A DNA stretch of 64,000 nt from Artocarpus heterophyllus (GCA_025403435.1 CM046339.1:5726981-5790980); one strand, 5' to 3'; shown: positions 34,341-46,910, counted from the stretch's first letter. A program made the numbers and translations. The notes: generated from the sequence alone by a model not told the origin.

Positions 34341-36548
34341 GACAGCTGACGAGCAGTTAGCAGAAATCTCTCCAAATTTGTGATTGAGATGATTACGATG
34401 ATTGGATGGTTTAATGTGATTAATTGACATATTTATGGATTAATTTCCTCATTTAAGGAAATAAAACCATTGACTTTTGATTGATTGGAATTGTTTTAAA
34501 TGGTTTCCTATTTTTAGAAGGCAAAAAATGGTAAGAGAGACTAATTGATTTGACTCCATTTTTACGTTATGCTCATTTACGTTATTCTCTTTTCACGATA
34601 AAATTTTTACTCTCTCTCTCTCTTTCTCTCGATTTCTCTCCTCTCTCTTTTTCACGTTTCCTCTTCATTCCTTCTCAAATTTTCTCTGCTATTATTTGTA
34701 AGAAATATTGAGTTTTCAATGAGGTTAAGTTCAAGGATTTTGAGAAGAAATTTTTAAGGTAAGAACTCATTTTTTCGGTAATTCTGAAAAACATTTCTCC
34801 TCCTCAATCCATTTGCCGTAACTTCGTCAAGGCATTTTATTTTGTTCTAAATTTTTAATATGATGTTCATATGTGTGTTATGTTAATTTTATTTCAAGTT
34901 TCAAGTCATTTCGATTTTTTTAAATTAAGTTATGAATTTTCTACCCTCTACCACTCACAGTAAAATATTGTTGTTTGGTTATGATGCACGAAAATGTGAT
35001 TTGTGTTCAAGGGGTAAATGTGCTTTGTTTGCTATGAAATTTGTCTAGAATGTTCATGTATATGTTAAGTTATGAACTGGAAAGTTTGGTGATTATTTGA
35101 TGAGTATTTTATGTGTTATGAAATTTTTATTGAGACTAGGTCAAGAAACTGCTTTAATAGTGTTATTATTGGACTTTTGTATTATGTGATGTTTTGTATG
35201 TTTAAATGATGTTATTGATGACAAAATAATTTTATGATATTGTAATATATGTTAGAAGTTGTTAGTATGAATTTTACAATTAAAATATTTGTGTTTTAAT
35301 TGTTTGAAAATGATGAATTTATGTGACTCACTGTGTAAGTTAATGGCAGATTTCATGTTCGTTATGTATGACTTGTTTTGGATACTTAATGTAATTTTTA
35401 TGACTAAAGAAAAATCATGGTAATATGTTTATGTATTAACTTTACCCCTGTCAAGTGTGGTGCCTAAAGTATGTGTGAATGTTGAGTTTTTAAGTCTTGA
35501 ATCCATGTAGGTCAGTGAAGTGTTTTGTGTTGATGGGTGATGCTAATGCTTTCATATTGATGAAATGGTTATTAAATTTATAATTTCATGAAAGGAAAGG
35601 ATATGTGATGGAATATGCAAATAGAAGTTATTATGTGATGATTATTTTATAGTTTTATGAAAGTAAATGTTAATTGCTATTTTTATGAATGTATGATATG
35701 AACACACGATGAAGCGAGCACATCGAGACTGCAGCGTTGTCACCCACTAGGTCTACAAAGTTAAGGTTAAGTTAGCTATACAAGTAAGTACATTCTCACC
35801 TACAACATGATATGTTATAAAGGTTTGAAAATATGTTCTTGATGATATCTATGATGATTTCATGATGATTTCATTTAAAGATTTCTTAGGAAATATTTTT
35901 ATGTTCTTAAAGATGTGCATGTATGATGATGACGTATTTCAAAGCATGAAAGTGTATATATATGTATCACGTAACTAAGTGTTGCACACCAATGTTATGA
36001 TATGTTATGATGTCATGTTTGGTTTAGGATTAGCTACCCTTCTCCTCTCATGATGGCGCGTCTACGATGATGATTATGGTGCAACACTTGGGCCCTTAAG
36101 ATAAAATGGAATAAGTTTTAATATGGTCAAAGTAATGAAATAGATGTTTCTATGAAAATGTGCTTAATGCACTATTATGAAAATGATGGTGATGATGGTG
36201 ATGATGATGATGATGTTTATGAAATGTTTTTAAATTGTAAGAAATATATGTACTTACTAAGCATTAGCTTATTCAAGTTTATATCATGTTGCAGATAAAG
36301 GTAAGAAGGTCATGGACTAGGTGGAGGATATGGAAAGATGTGTGAACTAAGCGAGATGAATTGTAAAAGAGAAAAATGCCAAGGAAGGAAGCTCTTATGG
36401 ATTAAACTATATTTTATAATTTTGATTATGTTTACTTGCTTAAATTTTAAGGATTGGAACTATGACCCCTTTTTACTATGATTTTCTTTAAGATATGTCT
36501 TTCGCTTTTAAATTTTTAAGTTTGATTGAAAAATCTTAATTTTCTAAA

Positions 36549-36803
36549 GCTGTTCAGCATGCCGACCATTAATGGTTGGACTGCCAAAGTGTTGATTGGC
36601 TTGCCGATTACCCTACATCGGCCTACTGATTACCCTGCATCGACCTGCCGAACATATCAGTTTTTGAAATCTCGTTTTACAAAGCCTCTGTCGGCCTACC
36701 GGTGGACGAACTCCGGCTTGCCGATCATGTTCGGCTTGCCGAAGTCCCAAGTTTGGTTTGCCGAAGTCCCAAGTTCGGTTTGCTTCGGTTTGCCGAACTA
36801 GGA
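36549..36803. repeat. Dyad-motif array, right side of element B 5' LTR
   Basis: About twelve units in the CT-centred orientation, for example TTGGCTTGCCGATT, ATCGGCCTACTGAT, TTCGGCTTGCCGAA and TTCGGTTTGCCGAA. A local duplication adds two extra copies near 36760-36795 that the 3' LTR lacks. Confidence 0.85.
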
Positions 36804-37098
36804 GAGCAAATGGTTTTAAAATGTTGTGATGTTTATTTAAGTTGTGATTTTAATATTTAGTATATTTACTTTATTTAAGGATGTTTATGATCAAGTAAAT
36901 CATTTTTTGATCAAGTATTAAATTATTAATGATATATATATAAAAAATGTATGCATGGATCCTGAGTATGCTTTTCTAAAATTTTGTTTTCAAATTATCT
37001 TTAAGTTATATGGTTGACTTCAAAATAAAAGTTTAAATGAAAGTATTAAATAATGTATATAACGACATCTGTGACGTCCGTAAGGGGGTCTTACAGGC

Positions 37099-37110
37099 TT
37101 TGGTATCAGA
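37099..37110 (+). other. Element B primer-binding site
   Basis: TTTGGTATCAGAG, three bases after the LTR end; initiator-Met-tRNA type. Confidence 0.85.
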
Positions 37111-37330
37111 GAAAATTTTCCGTTTACAATTCATATCGTCACATGTCAGCCCAAGTCCTCCAAGTAAGTATTTTTTAAAGTTAGATGTTTTGATGCAAGT
37201 ATGAGGGTAAGAATGAGGTTTAGATGTTTAACGATTAATGCTTTAGTAGTGAAAACCTGTCTCATATTAGAAGATTATTTCTAAGTTCCTAATTCTTTTA
37301 GAAAAATTAACAATGGACGGCCACAGATGA

Positions 37331-38446
37331 ATGCAAACACGCACCCAGACCAATGAAAGGCTTATGAAGATGATCATCGAGCTGCAAAGGCAGTTGGAGG
37401 ATCAAAGAAGAGAGATTGCCGAATTGAGGGCCAACGGCCAGAACAGCGAACAACGAGGCAATGACGTGCCTCCTCCTCCTCCTCCACAACCACAAGCTAA
37501 CGAAGTTCCAGCTCCTGCTATTGAACCTAGAGTAGCCTATCAGGAACCCCTTCTAGTCAGATGGAAGAGAGTTAAGCCAACAGATTTTGAGGGTTCTAAG
37601 GATCCGTTAGTCACTCATGGATGGTTGAAGACAATTGAAGCCACTCTGAGACTCATGGATTTCACTGACAATGAGAAGGTTCTCTGTGCATTGTACTGTC
37701 TCACCATGGAGGCCAGAATTTGGTGGGATGGCATAGAATTGAGTAGGAACATTGATGAGATAACATGGGCTGACTTCGTTCACGAGTTCAACACAAAGTT
37801 CTTCCACATGAACATCACAAGGAAGCATTATGAGGAGTTTGAGAATCTGCGCTAGGGGGATATGTCAGTCATAGATGTTGTGACAAAGTTTGACCAACTA
37901 GCTCGCCTATGCCCAGGAATGGTTATTGATGAAAGTGAAAGGGTCAGAAGACTGATCAGAGCCCTCAGGCTAGAGATTGTCACGATCGTTGATGGGGCAA
38001 GTCCATCTAGAAATCAAGAGTAGGTTGTATTGAGGGCCCAACGCGCTGAGTTTCACCTGTCCAAGCTAAGAAGAAATCAGCCTCAACCTGGTCAGCAAGC
38101 CAATAATGCAAACAACCAGAGTCGCCCTCCACACAGAAACAACAACAACAACAGCAACAACAACCAGAACTGGAAGAACAACAAAAGGAAGGGCAATTCA
38201 CAAAACCAGCAAGGCCAAGGCCACAAGAGGCACAATGGTGACCAGCCCAACAACAACAGCAGGCAGTTTCAACCATGTGCCAAATGTGGAAAGAAACATC
38301 CAGGAGAATGCCGCTTGGGGACAAATCAATGCTTTATTTGTGGGCGAGAAGATCATTTTGCTAAGAATTGTCCTAATCAGATGAATGCCCAAGCCCAACG
38401 AGAGCTCTTCCTCAAGCCCAACTTCATCAGATGCAAGCTTCCTTAG
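37331..38446 (+). pseudogene. Element B gag with tandem zinc knuckles
   Basis: The frame begins MQTRTQTNERLMKMIIELQR. It has a coiled-coil-like stretch (ELQRQLEDQRREIAEL), a proline run, then capsid blocks FEGSKDPLVTHGWLKTIEAT and WWDGIELSRNIDEITWADFV. The C-terminus is asparagine-rich. It carries two knuckles in series, CAKCGKKHPGEC and CFICGREDHFAKNC, a pairing usual in Tekay-type gag. TAG stops at 37853-37855 (before GDMSVIDVV) and near 38021 fall where glutamine is expected. A frameshift near 38440 separates it from the protease. Confidence 0.88.
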
Positions 38447-38543
38447 AAGGGCCCTGATTAGTCAAGGAAGACTTGAAGCTCCACCTACGAATGCCCGCAT
38501 TTATGCCATGACAAAGGAACAAGTGGATACTTAAGCCTCCAAT

Positions 38544-39788
38544 GTGGTCACAGGTCAGATAACAAGTTTATGTAATGATGTTTATGTTCTCTTTGATATG
38601 GGTGCTACACATTCCTTTGTATCTACATTATTTGCTAAGAAGTTAGGGGTTCGTTTAGAGCCTATGAGACAAGGATTCACTACAACACTACCCTTCGAGA
38701 AAGTGATATTATCTATGCACTGTCTGCGTACAGTACCCCTATGGATTTCTGATAGGAAACTTTTCATTGACCTCATTGTGATCGACATGTATGACTATGA
38801 TATGATTCTTGGGATGGATTTTCTGAGCAAGTACAATGCTTCTATCGAATGTCGGAAAAGAAAAGTGATCTTCCATCTTGAAGGCGATCAAAAGTTAGTG
38901 TATGTTGGTGAGTCCAGAAAGGAACCCAGCGTGTTTTTATCTGTAATAAAAGCAAGAAAGTTATTAGCAAGTGGCTGCATGGGCTATCTGGAGAACATCG
39001 TGGACAAAAGCCAAGAAGAAAAGATAAGAATTGAAGATGTGCCTGTAGTACGTGAATATGCAGAAGTGTTTCCTGATGATCTGACAAGTTTACCACTTGA
39101 AAGAGAAGTAGAATTCATGATTGATCTCGCACCAGGCACCGATCCAATCTCAAAGGCACCTTCTAGAATGGCCCCTGCAGAGTTAAAAGAGCTTCACACG
39201 CAATTAAAGGAGCTACTCGACAAAGGCTTTATCAGGCTGAGTCACTCTCCATGGGGAGCTCCAGTTTTGTTTGTAAAGAAGAAGGATGGCACTATGAGAC
39301 TCTGCATCGACTATAAAGAGCTGAATAAGGTGACGATTAAGAACAAGTACCCGTTGCCTCGTATAGATGATTTGTTTGATCAGCTTAAGGGTGCATCAGT
39401 GTTCTCAAAGATTGATCTGCGGTCGGGTTATCACCAGCTAAAGGTTAAAGAAGGAGATATTCCTAAGACAGCCTTCAGGTCGAGGTATGGTCACTATGAA
39501 TTTGTGGTCATGCCTTTCGGTCTGACGAATGCACCTATGGCCTTCATGGATTTGATGAATCAGGTATTCAAGGATTTCCTCGATAAATTTGTTGTTGTGT
39601 TTATCGATGATATTCTTGTCTATTCAAAGAATCAAGAAGAACATGAGGAGCATTTGAAAATTATGCTGGAGACATTAAGAAGACACAAGCTATATGCAAA
39701 GTTCTCTAAGTGTGAAATTCTGGCTCGACATAGTGTCTTTCTTAGGGCATGTCATATCAAAGGAAGGAATCATGGTAGATCCTGCTAA
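38544..39788 (+). pseudogene. Element B protease and reverse transcriptase
   Basis: The protease motif reads [10 protein letters not shown]: the second residue of the Asp-Thr-Gly triad is methionine, explained by one C-to-T change. [11 protein letters not shown] follows. [50 protein letters not shown] and the catalytic FIDDILVYS. The frame is lost near 39717 just after KFSKCE. The protein would be inactive as protease; RT catalytic residues are intact. Confidence 0.92.
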
Positions 39789-40570
39789 GATAGAGGCTGT
39801 TCTCAACTGGAAGCAACCAACAAATGCAAGTGAAATAAGGAGCTTCTTGAGTCTAGCAGGTTATTATCAGAGATTCATAGAAGACTTCTCTAAGATAGCA
39901 GCTCCACTCACGAATTTAACTCACAAAAGAAAGAAGTATGAATGGACAGATGTTTGCGAGAAGAGTTTCCAGGAACTAAAAAAGAGGCTAACGACAGCTC
40001 CAGTATTGGCTATTCCGGAAGGAAGTGATAGATTTGTAATTTATAGTGATGCGTCTAAAATGGGCCTTGAAACTGTTCTAATGCAAAATGACAACGTGAT
40101 TGCCTATGCGTCAAGACAACTGAAGGATTACGAAAAGAACTATCCTACTCATGATCTTGAGTTAGCAGCAGTCGTCTTTGTGCTGAAAATATGGAGACAT
40201 TATTTGTATGGGGTCCAATGCAAGATCTTCACTGATCATCAAAGTCTGAAGTACTTCTTTACTCAGAAGGACCTGAACATGAGACAACAGAGATGGCTAG
40301 AGTTGGTGAGGATTACGATTGTGAAATCCTTTATCATCCTGGGAAGGCCAACCGAGTGGCCGATGCTTTGAGTAGGAAGACTGCGGCTACGCTAATGTCA
40401 ATGCAAGCAATGTCTCCACCTTTGAGAAAGGAAATTCTAGACTTCGGATTGGAACTTATAGCAGGCCAGCTGTCAGCACTCACTCTTGCTCCGACGATGT
40501 ATGATGAGATTTGGAATAAACAAAATGACGATGTAAGCTTGCAAGGATTAAGCAGGAAATGAAAGAAGGA
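39700..40570 (+). pseudogene. Element B RT end and RNase H
   Basis: The frame resumes with [18 protein letters not shown] and [14 protein letters not shown]. RNase H follows: [35 protein letters not shown] and [18 protein letters not shown] second frameshift near 40305 moves [16 protein letters not shown] into the next frame. Confidence 0.9.
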
Positions 40571-41779
40571 AAATGTCAAGAGTTTCGTATTGTGGATGAC
40601 AAAACTCTATATCTCAAGGACCGCTTATGTGTTCCCAATGTTGATGGCTTAAGGAACAGGATTTTGGCATAAATTAATGACACTCCTTACTCATTTCATC
40701 TAGGTGCAACAAAGATGTATAATGATCTTAGGGGTAACTTCTGATAGTTTGGAATGAAACATGATATTGCCATGTATACGAAGAAATACGTGACATGCTA
40801 GCAAGTTAAAGCTGAACACCAGAGGCCTGGTGGTGATTTACAGTCTATCCAAATACCGGAATGGAAATGGGAGGATATAGCAATGGATTTCATTACTGGT
40901 TTACCTAGGACTATGAATGGTTATGACGCTACTTGGGTTGTTGTAGATTGATTGACAAAGACGGTACATTTCATTCCCATCAAGATCACTTACTCTATGG
41001 AACGGTTAGCGAAACTCTATGTCAAGGAAATCATATTACTTCACGGAATCCCTAAGTCTATCATCTCAGACCGTGATGGTAGATTCACATCCAAGTTCTA
41101 GAAAAGCGTACAGACTGCTATGGGGACCAAGTTGCATTTTAGCACAGCTTTTCATCCTTAGAAAGATGGCCAAACGGAGAGGACGAACTTGATTTTAGAA
41201 GATATGCTTTCGGCCTATACTCTCGACTTCAAGACAAGCTGGTGTAAAATGTTGCCATTAGCAGAGTTTGCTTACAACAATAGCTATCAGGTGATGATTG
41301 GAATGGCACCTTACGAGGCCCTATATGGACAAAAATGTAGGTTGCTTATATGTTGGCATGAAACTGGTGAGAAGAAGTTAATGGAAAGCGTCGAGGCTGA
41401 AAGGACCAATTTTGTCAACGTAACTTCTGAGATGATAAAGTTGATAAGAAGAAGAATAAAGACCGCTCAAAGCCGTCAAAAGAGTTATGCTGACAAGAGG
41501 AGAAGACCCTTAGAATTCACCGTAGGCAACTATGTGTTTTTGAAAGTTCCAATGATGAAAGGGATTATGAGGTTTAGGAGGAAAGGCAAGTTGAATACAA
41601 GGTTTATCGGACCTTATGAAATTATAAAGCGGTTACGTAAAGTTGCTTATCAGTTAAAGTTGCCTTTAGAAATGTCCGCAACGCATGATGTGTTCCATGT
41701 TTCGATGCTCAAGAAATATATCCTAGACCCTACACACGTGATTGAGCCATGGAATCGGCAGGACAGTCCTGCAGGCTAG
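40571..41779 (+). pseudogene. Element B integrase, C-terminus deleted
   Basis: Recognisable pieces are [93 protein letters not shown] and KLNTRFIGPYEIIKRLRKVA. Stops at about 40743, 40746, 40798, 40948, 41099 and 41159 are TGA or TAG at expected tryptophan, glutamine or arginine codons. After DPTHVIEPWNRQ the sequence passes straight into LTR. The chromodomain, polypurine tract and first 225-235 bp of the LTR are missing. Confidence 0.88.
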
Positions 41780-41905
41780 ACTTTCAAGTTTGGCAGGCCG
41801 AATAACATTTCAAGGATCGGCAGGCCGATGATAATAATCGGTAGGCCGAACCTCATGGAATCGGCAGGCCGAAGTTAAGAATCGGCAGGCCGATGACAGC
41901 TGACA
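41765..41905. repeat. Dyad-motif array, left side of element B 3' LTR
   Basis: Units such as TTTGGCAGGCCGAA, ATCGGCAGGCCGAT, ATCGGTAGGCCGAA and ATCGGCAGGCCGAA, better preserved than in the 5' LTR. Confidence 0.88.
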
Positions 41906-44198
41906 AGCAGTCAGCAGAGATGTCTCCAAATTTGTGATTGAGATGATTACGATGATTGGATGGTTTAATGTGATTAATTGACATATTTATGGATTAATTT
42001 CCTCATTTAAGGAAATAAAACCATTGACTTTTGATTGATTGGAATTGTTTTAAATGGTTTCCTATTTTTAGAAGGCAAAATATGGTAAGAGAGACTAATT
42101 GATTTGACCTTCCCTCATTTCTCTCCATTCTCCACGCAAATTAGCCCAAGATTAGTCAGAAAATTTTTGACTAAATAGAGAGTTTTGACTCCATTTTTAT
42201 GTTATGCTCATTTACGTTATTCTCTTTTCACGATAAATTTTTTACTCTCTCTCTCTCTTTCTCTCGATTTCTCTCCTCTCTCTTTTTCACGTTTCCTCTT
42301 CATTCTTTCTCAAATTTTCTCTGCTATTATTTGTAAGAAATATTGAGTTTTCATTGGGGTAAAGTTCAAGGATTTTGAGAAGAAATTTTTAAGGTAAGAA
42401 CTCATTTTTTTGGTAATGCTAAAAAGCATTTCTCCTCCTAAATCCGTCTACCATAACTTTATCTAGGTATTTTATTTTGTTCTAAATTTTTAATATGATT
42501 TTCATATGTGTGTTATGTTAATGTTCTTTCAAGTTTCAAGTCATTTCAATTTTTCTAAATTAAGTTATGAATTTTCTACCCTCTACCACTCATAGTAAAA
42601 TATTGTTATTTGGTTATGATGCACGAAAATGTGATTTGTGTTCAAGGGGTAAATGTGCTTTGTTTACTATGAAATTTGGCTAGAATTTTCATGTATATGT
42701 TAAGTTATGAACTAGAAATTTTGGTAATTATTTGATGAGTATTTTATGTGTTATGAAATTTTTATTGAGACTAGGTCAAGAAACTGCTTTAACAGTGTTA
42801 TTATTGGACTTTTGTATTATGTGATGTTTTGTATGTTTAAATGATTTTATTAATGATGAAATAATTTTATGATATTGTAATATATGTTAGTAAGTTGTTA
42901 GTATGAATTTTAGAGTTAAAATATATGTGTTTTAATTGTTTGAAAATGATGAATTTATGTGACTCACTGTGTAAGTTAATGGCAGATTTCATGTTCGTTA
43001 TGTATGACTTGTTTTGGATACTTAATGTAATTTTTATGAATAAAGAAAAATCATGGTAATATGTTTATGTATTAACTTTACCCCTGTCAAGTGTGGTGCC
43101 TAAAGTATGTGTGAATGTTGAGTTTTTAAGTCTTGAATCCATGTAGGTCAGTGAAGTGTTTTGTGTTGATGGGTGATGCTAATGCTTTCATATTGATGAA
43201 ATGGTTATGAAATTTATAATTTCATGAAAGGAAAGGATATGTGATGGAATATGCAAATAGAAGTTATTATGTGATGATGATCTTATAGTTTTGTGAAAGT
43301 AAATGTTAATTGCTATTTTTATGAATGTATGACATGAACACATGATGAAGCGCACACATCGGGACCGCGGCGTTGTCACCTACTAAGTCTACAAAGTTAA
43401 GGTTAAGTAAGCTATACAAGTAAGTACATTCTCACCTACACATGATATGCTATAAAGGTTTGAAAATATGTTCTTGATGATATCTATGATGATTTTATGA
43501 TGATTTCATTTAAAGATTTCTTAGGAAATATTTTTATGTTCTTAAAGATATGCATGTATGATGATGACGTATTTCAAAGCATGAAAGTGTATATATATGT
43601 ATCACGTAACTAAGTGTTGCACACCAATGTTATGATATGTTATGATGTCATTTTTGGTTTAGGATTAGCTACCCTTTTCCTCTCATGACAGCACGCTTAC
43701 GATGATGATTATGGTGCAACACTTGGGCCCTTAAGATAAAATGGAATAAGTTTTAATATGTTCAAAGTAATGAAAGATATGGTTCTATGAAAATGTGCTT
43801 AATGCACTATTATGAAAATGTGCTTAATGCACTATTATGAAAATGATGATGGTGATGATGATGATGTTTATGAAATGTTTTTAAATTGTGAGAAATATAT
43901 GTACTTACTAAGCATTAACTTATTCAAGTTTATATCATGTTGCAGATAAAGGTAAGAAGGTCATGGACTAGGTGGAGGATATGGAAAGGCGTGTGAGCTA
44001 AGCAAGATGAATTGTAATCGAGAAAAACGCCAAGGAAGGAAGCTCTTATGGATTAAACTATATTTTATAATTTTGATTATGTTTACTTGCTTAAATTTTA
44101 AGGATTGGAATCATGATCCCTTTTTACTATGATTTTCTTTAAGATATGTCTTCCGCTTTTAAATTATTAAGTTTGATTGAAAAATCTTAATTTTCTAA

Positions 44199-44395
44199 AG
44201 CTGTTCGGCCTGACGACCATTAATGGTCGGACTGTTGAAGTGTTGATCGGCCTGTCGATTACCCTGCATCGACCTGCTGAACATATCAGTTTTTGAAACC
44301 CCGTTTTACAAAGTCTTTGTCGGCCTGCCGGTGGACAAACTCCAGCCTGCCGATCATGTTCGGCTTGCCGAAGTCCCAAGTTTGGTTTGCCGAAC
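44199..44395. repeat. Dyad-motif array, right side of element B 3' LTR
   Basis: CT-centred units, for example TTCGGCCTGACGAC, ATCGGCCTGTCGAT, TCGGCCTGCCGGTG and TTCGGCTTGCCGAA. Confidence 0.85.
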
Positions 44396-44712
44396 TAGGA
44401 GAGCAAATGGTTTTAAAATGTTGTGATATTTATTTAAGTTGTGATTTTAATATTTAGTATATTTACTTTATTTAAGGATGTTTATGATCAAGTAAATCAT
44501 TTTAGTGAGCAAGTATTAAATTATTAATGATATACAAAAAAAAATGTTTGTATGGATCCTGGGTATGCTTTTCTAAAATTATGTTTTCAAATTATCTTTA
44601 AGTTATATGCTTGACTTCAAAATAAAATTTTAAATGAAAGTATTTATCTTAAATGAAAGTATTAAAGAATGTATGTAACGACATCTGTGACATCCGTAAG
44701 GGGGCCGTTACA

Positions 44713-46083
44713 TATTATTTAATTTTAAATTTGTAAAAATTTTGTAGTTAAATAATTATTCGGAGAAGACTAATCTAGAAGGCGGATCTATAAGATGGAT
44801 TTTGTGACTCCTAGGTATTTCCTAAGTGTCTAATTTTATATTTTTGAATTGTTAAAAATAAAATTGATAGAATGCATTAAAAATTGTATTTTTTGGAAAG
44901 GGTCATTTCTGCTTGGTCGGCATGCCAAACCCTCCAGTTCGGCAAGCCGATGGTCGCAAATCGACAAGCCAGACGTGAGGTTCAATAGGCCGTCAGTGGG
45001 GTAGAAATCAGATAGCTCTGGCGGTAGGCCAAACTTTTAGTTCGACAGGCCGATCTGTGAAAATCGACAGGCCGATGGGTCATGACTGGCAGGCCGATCA
45101 CCCAGATCGGCTTACCGACAGAGAGCTAGAAATTTTTCTAGAAAAGGTGCAGCTTTTTAAAGTAATTTTTATTTTATTTTTGGGGCGATTCTGAGAAACA
45201 TTAAAATTGGATATGACCGAAAATATGAAGTATTCGATCTATGCAGGATTGAAGTCTTGAAGATGGGCATTACATGAAGAAGGATACAGCTTGTAGATTC
45301 AAGGATGAAGAATCGATGAAATGTTTCGATTATTCTCTTGTAATCTTTGTTTTCTATTCTCTAGGGTGGAACTATAATATTACGGTTATTTATTATTTTG
45401 CTTGTAGCTTTGCTTAATTGCTTTGCTTGTCTGCATTATAATATGTTTTGCCATTTATATTGATAACATGCCATATAGAATAGGGAGTGCCGCTCATATT
45501 AAAATTGTTCATGCATGTCTCTTAAACTAAAACCTTGATTTCAAAAGATTGAGTGGGAAAAGGTTTTCGAATAGAAGACCTAAGGCCTCTATCGTTGGTC
45601 CATAGGAAGAACATGGTGGTCCTAACCCCTAGGAAGGGATCTCTATCATGTACCAAATTGGATCTCCTAGAGGATAAGGTATTTTAGCATGATTATGGTT
45701 GCACACCCCTAGGTGGTGATTATAAATCGTGGATAAAATATAAAAATGATGGTTATACACTCATGTTAATTTTATTATTAACCTCCCCTAGGAGCTCTGT
45801 TAATAAAATTAATGGCCAAAGAAACGATTATTAATATATGCTAGATCATGCGGGTCTTGGATGGCATATATGAATCAGGAAGGGATCCGTGTTCCTGATT
45901 AAATTTGGCATGACTCTCCTAGGAGCTTGTTGAATTCTGAGTTGGGAATTATCGTTGTAAGGTTGTGATATTTTCAAGGTTTTGACACATAAACACATTT
46001 GTATGTTTTTGTATTATCTTACTAAATTATTATTATATATGTTTGCTTATGTTTGGTTTATGATTCTTTATTGTAGATAAAAA
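44713..46083 (+). other. Rest of the copia leader
   Basis: Untranslated leader between the nested element and gag. It contains a dyad array (44917-45117) and a cluster of CCTAGG-containing phrases (45620-45920). I see no gene. Confidence 0.75.
44917..45117. repeat. Dyad-motif array in the copia leader
   Basis: Nine or so units in mixed orientation over 200 bp: GTCGGCATGCCAAA, TTCGGCAAGCCGAT, ATCGACAGGCCGAT, CTGGCAGGCCGATC, and ATCGGCTTACCGAC. The array lies outside the LTR, in internal sequence. Confidence 0.85.
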
Positions 46084-46910
46084 TGTCTAAAAACGCTTTA
46101 TCTTCGATACTTGACAAAAACCTACTAACCGGAGAGAATTATAATGATTGGAAACGGAACTTGGATATCTTCCTCTCCTTTGAGAAAGTGAAATTTGTGC
46201 TGACAACCCCTTGTCCTCCTAAGCCTACGGGAGATTCCACCAAATGAGTAATTCCAAGCGTACGATGGCTGGAAAGATGCAAACGATCAAGCCCGCTACT
46301 ACATTATGGCTAGCATGAATAATGTGATACAGGCTCAACATGAGGATCATGATACTGCTAAGTAGATCTTGGATACTCTAGAAGACATGTTTGGAGGCTA
46401 GGCCACAACAAAGTGGAAAGGGGTGCTTCAAAAACTCTTGAACTATAAGTAGAGACTAGGGACATCTATAAAGGAGCACATGATGTTGGTCATGGGTTAC
46501 CTCGCTGAGGCTCAAACCAATGGAGCTGATATTGATGCTGAAACTCAAATGACTATGGTCTTTGAAACTTTGTCAAAGGAATTTATTTCATTTAGAGCTA
46601 TATTTAATTTAAGCAATAGACAGGATGTGACCTTAACAGAATTAATAAAACAGTTATAGGAGTTCGATCTACTGATCAGGGAGTCTCCTACTGATAGAGA
46701 GGCCAATTTGGTAGCTGCTTCTGGTTCCAATCTCAATTCTGGGAATGGAAAGAGGCAACAGGCCAAGAATGAGAAGTCTTCTATTCCTGCTAATAACAAA
46801 AGCAAGAAGAAGAAGAAGAAGAACCCAAAGAAGCTTAAGTGCTTCTTCTGCAGGAAGATCGGGCACATAAAGAAGCATTACAAGGACTTCCTTTTCAAAG
46901 GAGGTAGGTG
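46084..46910 (+). pseudogene. Copia gag
   Basis: The ATG at 46084 gives MSKNALSSILDKNLLTGENY and NDWKRNLDIFLSFEKVKFVL. A frameshift near 46245 follows a TGA. Capsid continues with ARYYIMASMNNVIQAQHEDH, LEDMFGG, TSIKEHMMLVMGYLAEAQ and MVFETLSKEFISFRA. Stops at TAG follow TAK, FGG, NYK and IKQL. A lysine-rich stretch precedes the knuckle CFFCRKIGHIKKHY, where the last cysteine has become tyrosine. It would not bind zinc normally. Confidence 0.88.

Larger units (their letters stand above)
33982..37095 (+). repeat. Element B 5' LTR
   Basis: 3,114 bp from TGTAACACCCGCC to GGGGGTCTTACA. A dyad array is near each end (34211-34340 and 36549-36803) in opposite orientations. A CT-rich tract lies at 34610-34670. 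There is a GATGGT microsatellite near 36190-36215. Confidence 0.93.
33982..44712 (+). mobile_element. Ty3/gypsy Tekay-type element B nested in the copia leader
   Basis: TGTAACACCC to GGCCGTTACA, flanked by a perfect 5-bp duplication TATTA (33977-33981, 44713-44717). It has two long LTRs (3.1 kb and a truncated 2.95 kb), an initiator-Met primer site, gag with paired zinc knuckles, protease, RT, RNase H and integrase. The clean duplication shows a normal insertion that was later damaged internally. Confidence 0.95.
41761..44712 (+). repeat. Element B 3' LTR, 5'-truncated
   Basis: It aligns from GGACAGTCCTGCAGGC with the 5' LTR at 34207 onward, so its first 225 bases or so are gone. It has about 77 bp (42110-42185) that the 5' LTR lacks, and a 25-bp tandem duplication (GAAAATGTGCTTAATGCACT) near 43788-43838. 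It ends GGGGGCCGTTACA. Confidence 0.92.

Noticed and set aside
38007..38324. Cysteine-rich minus-strand open frame
   Set aside because: It is the antisense of the asparagine-rich, CAA-rich part of element B gag.
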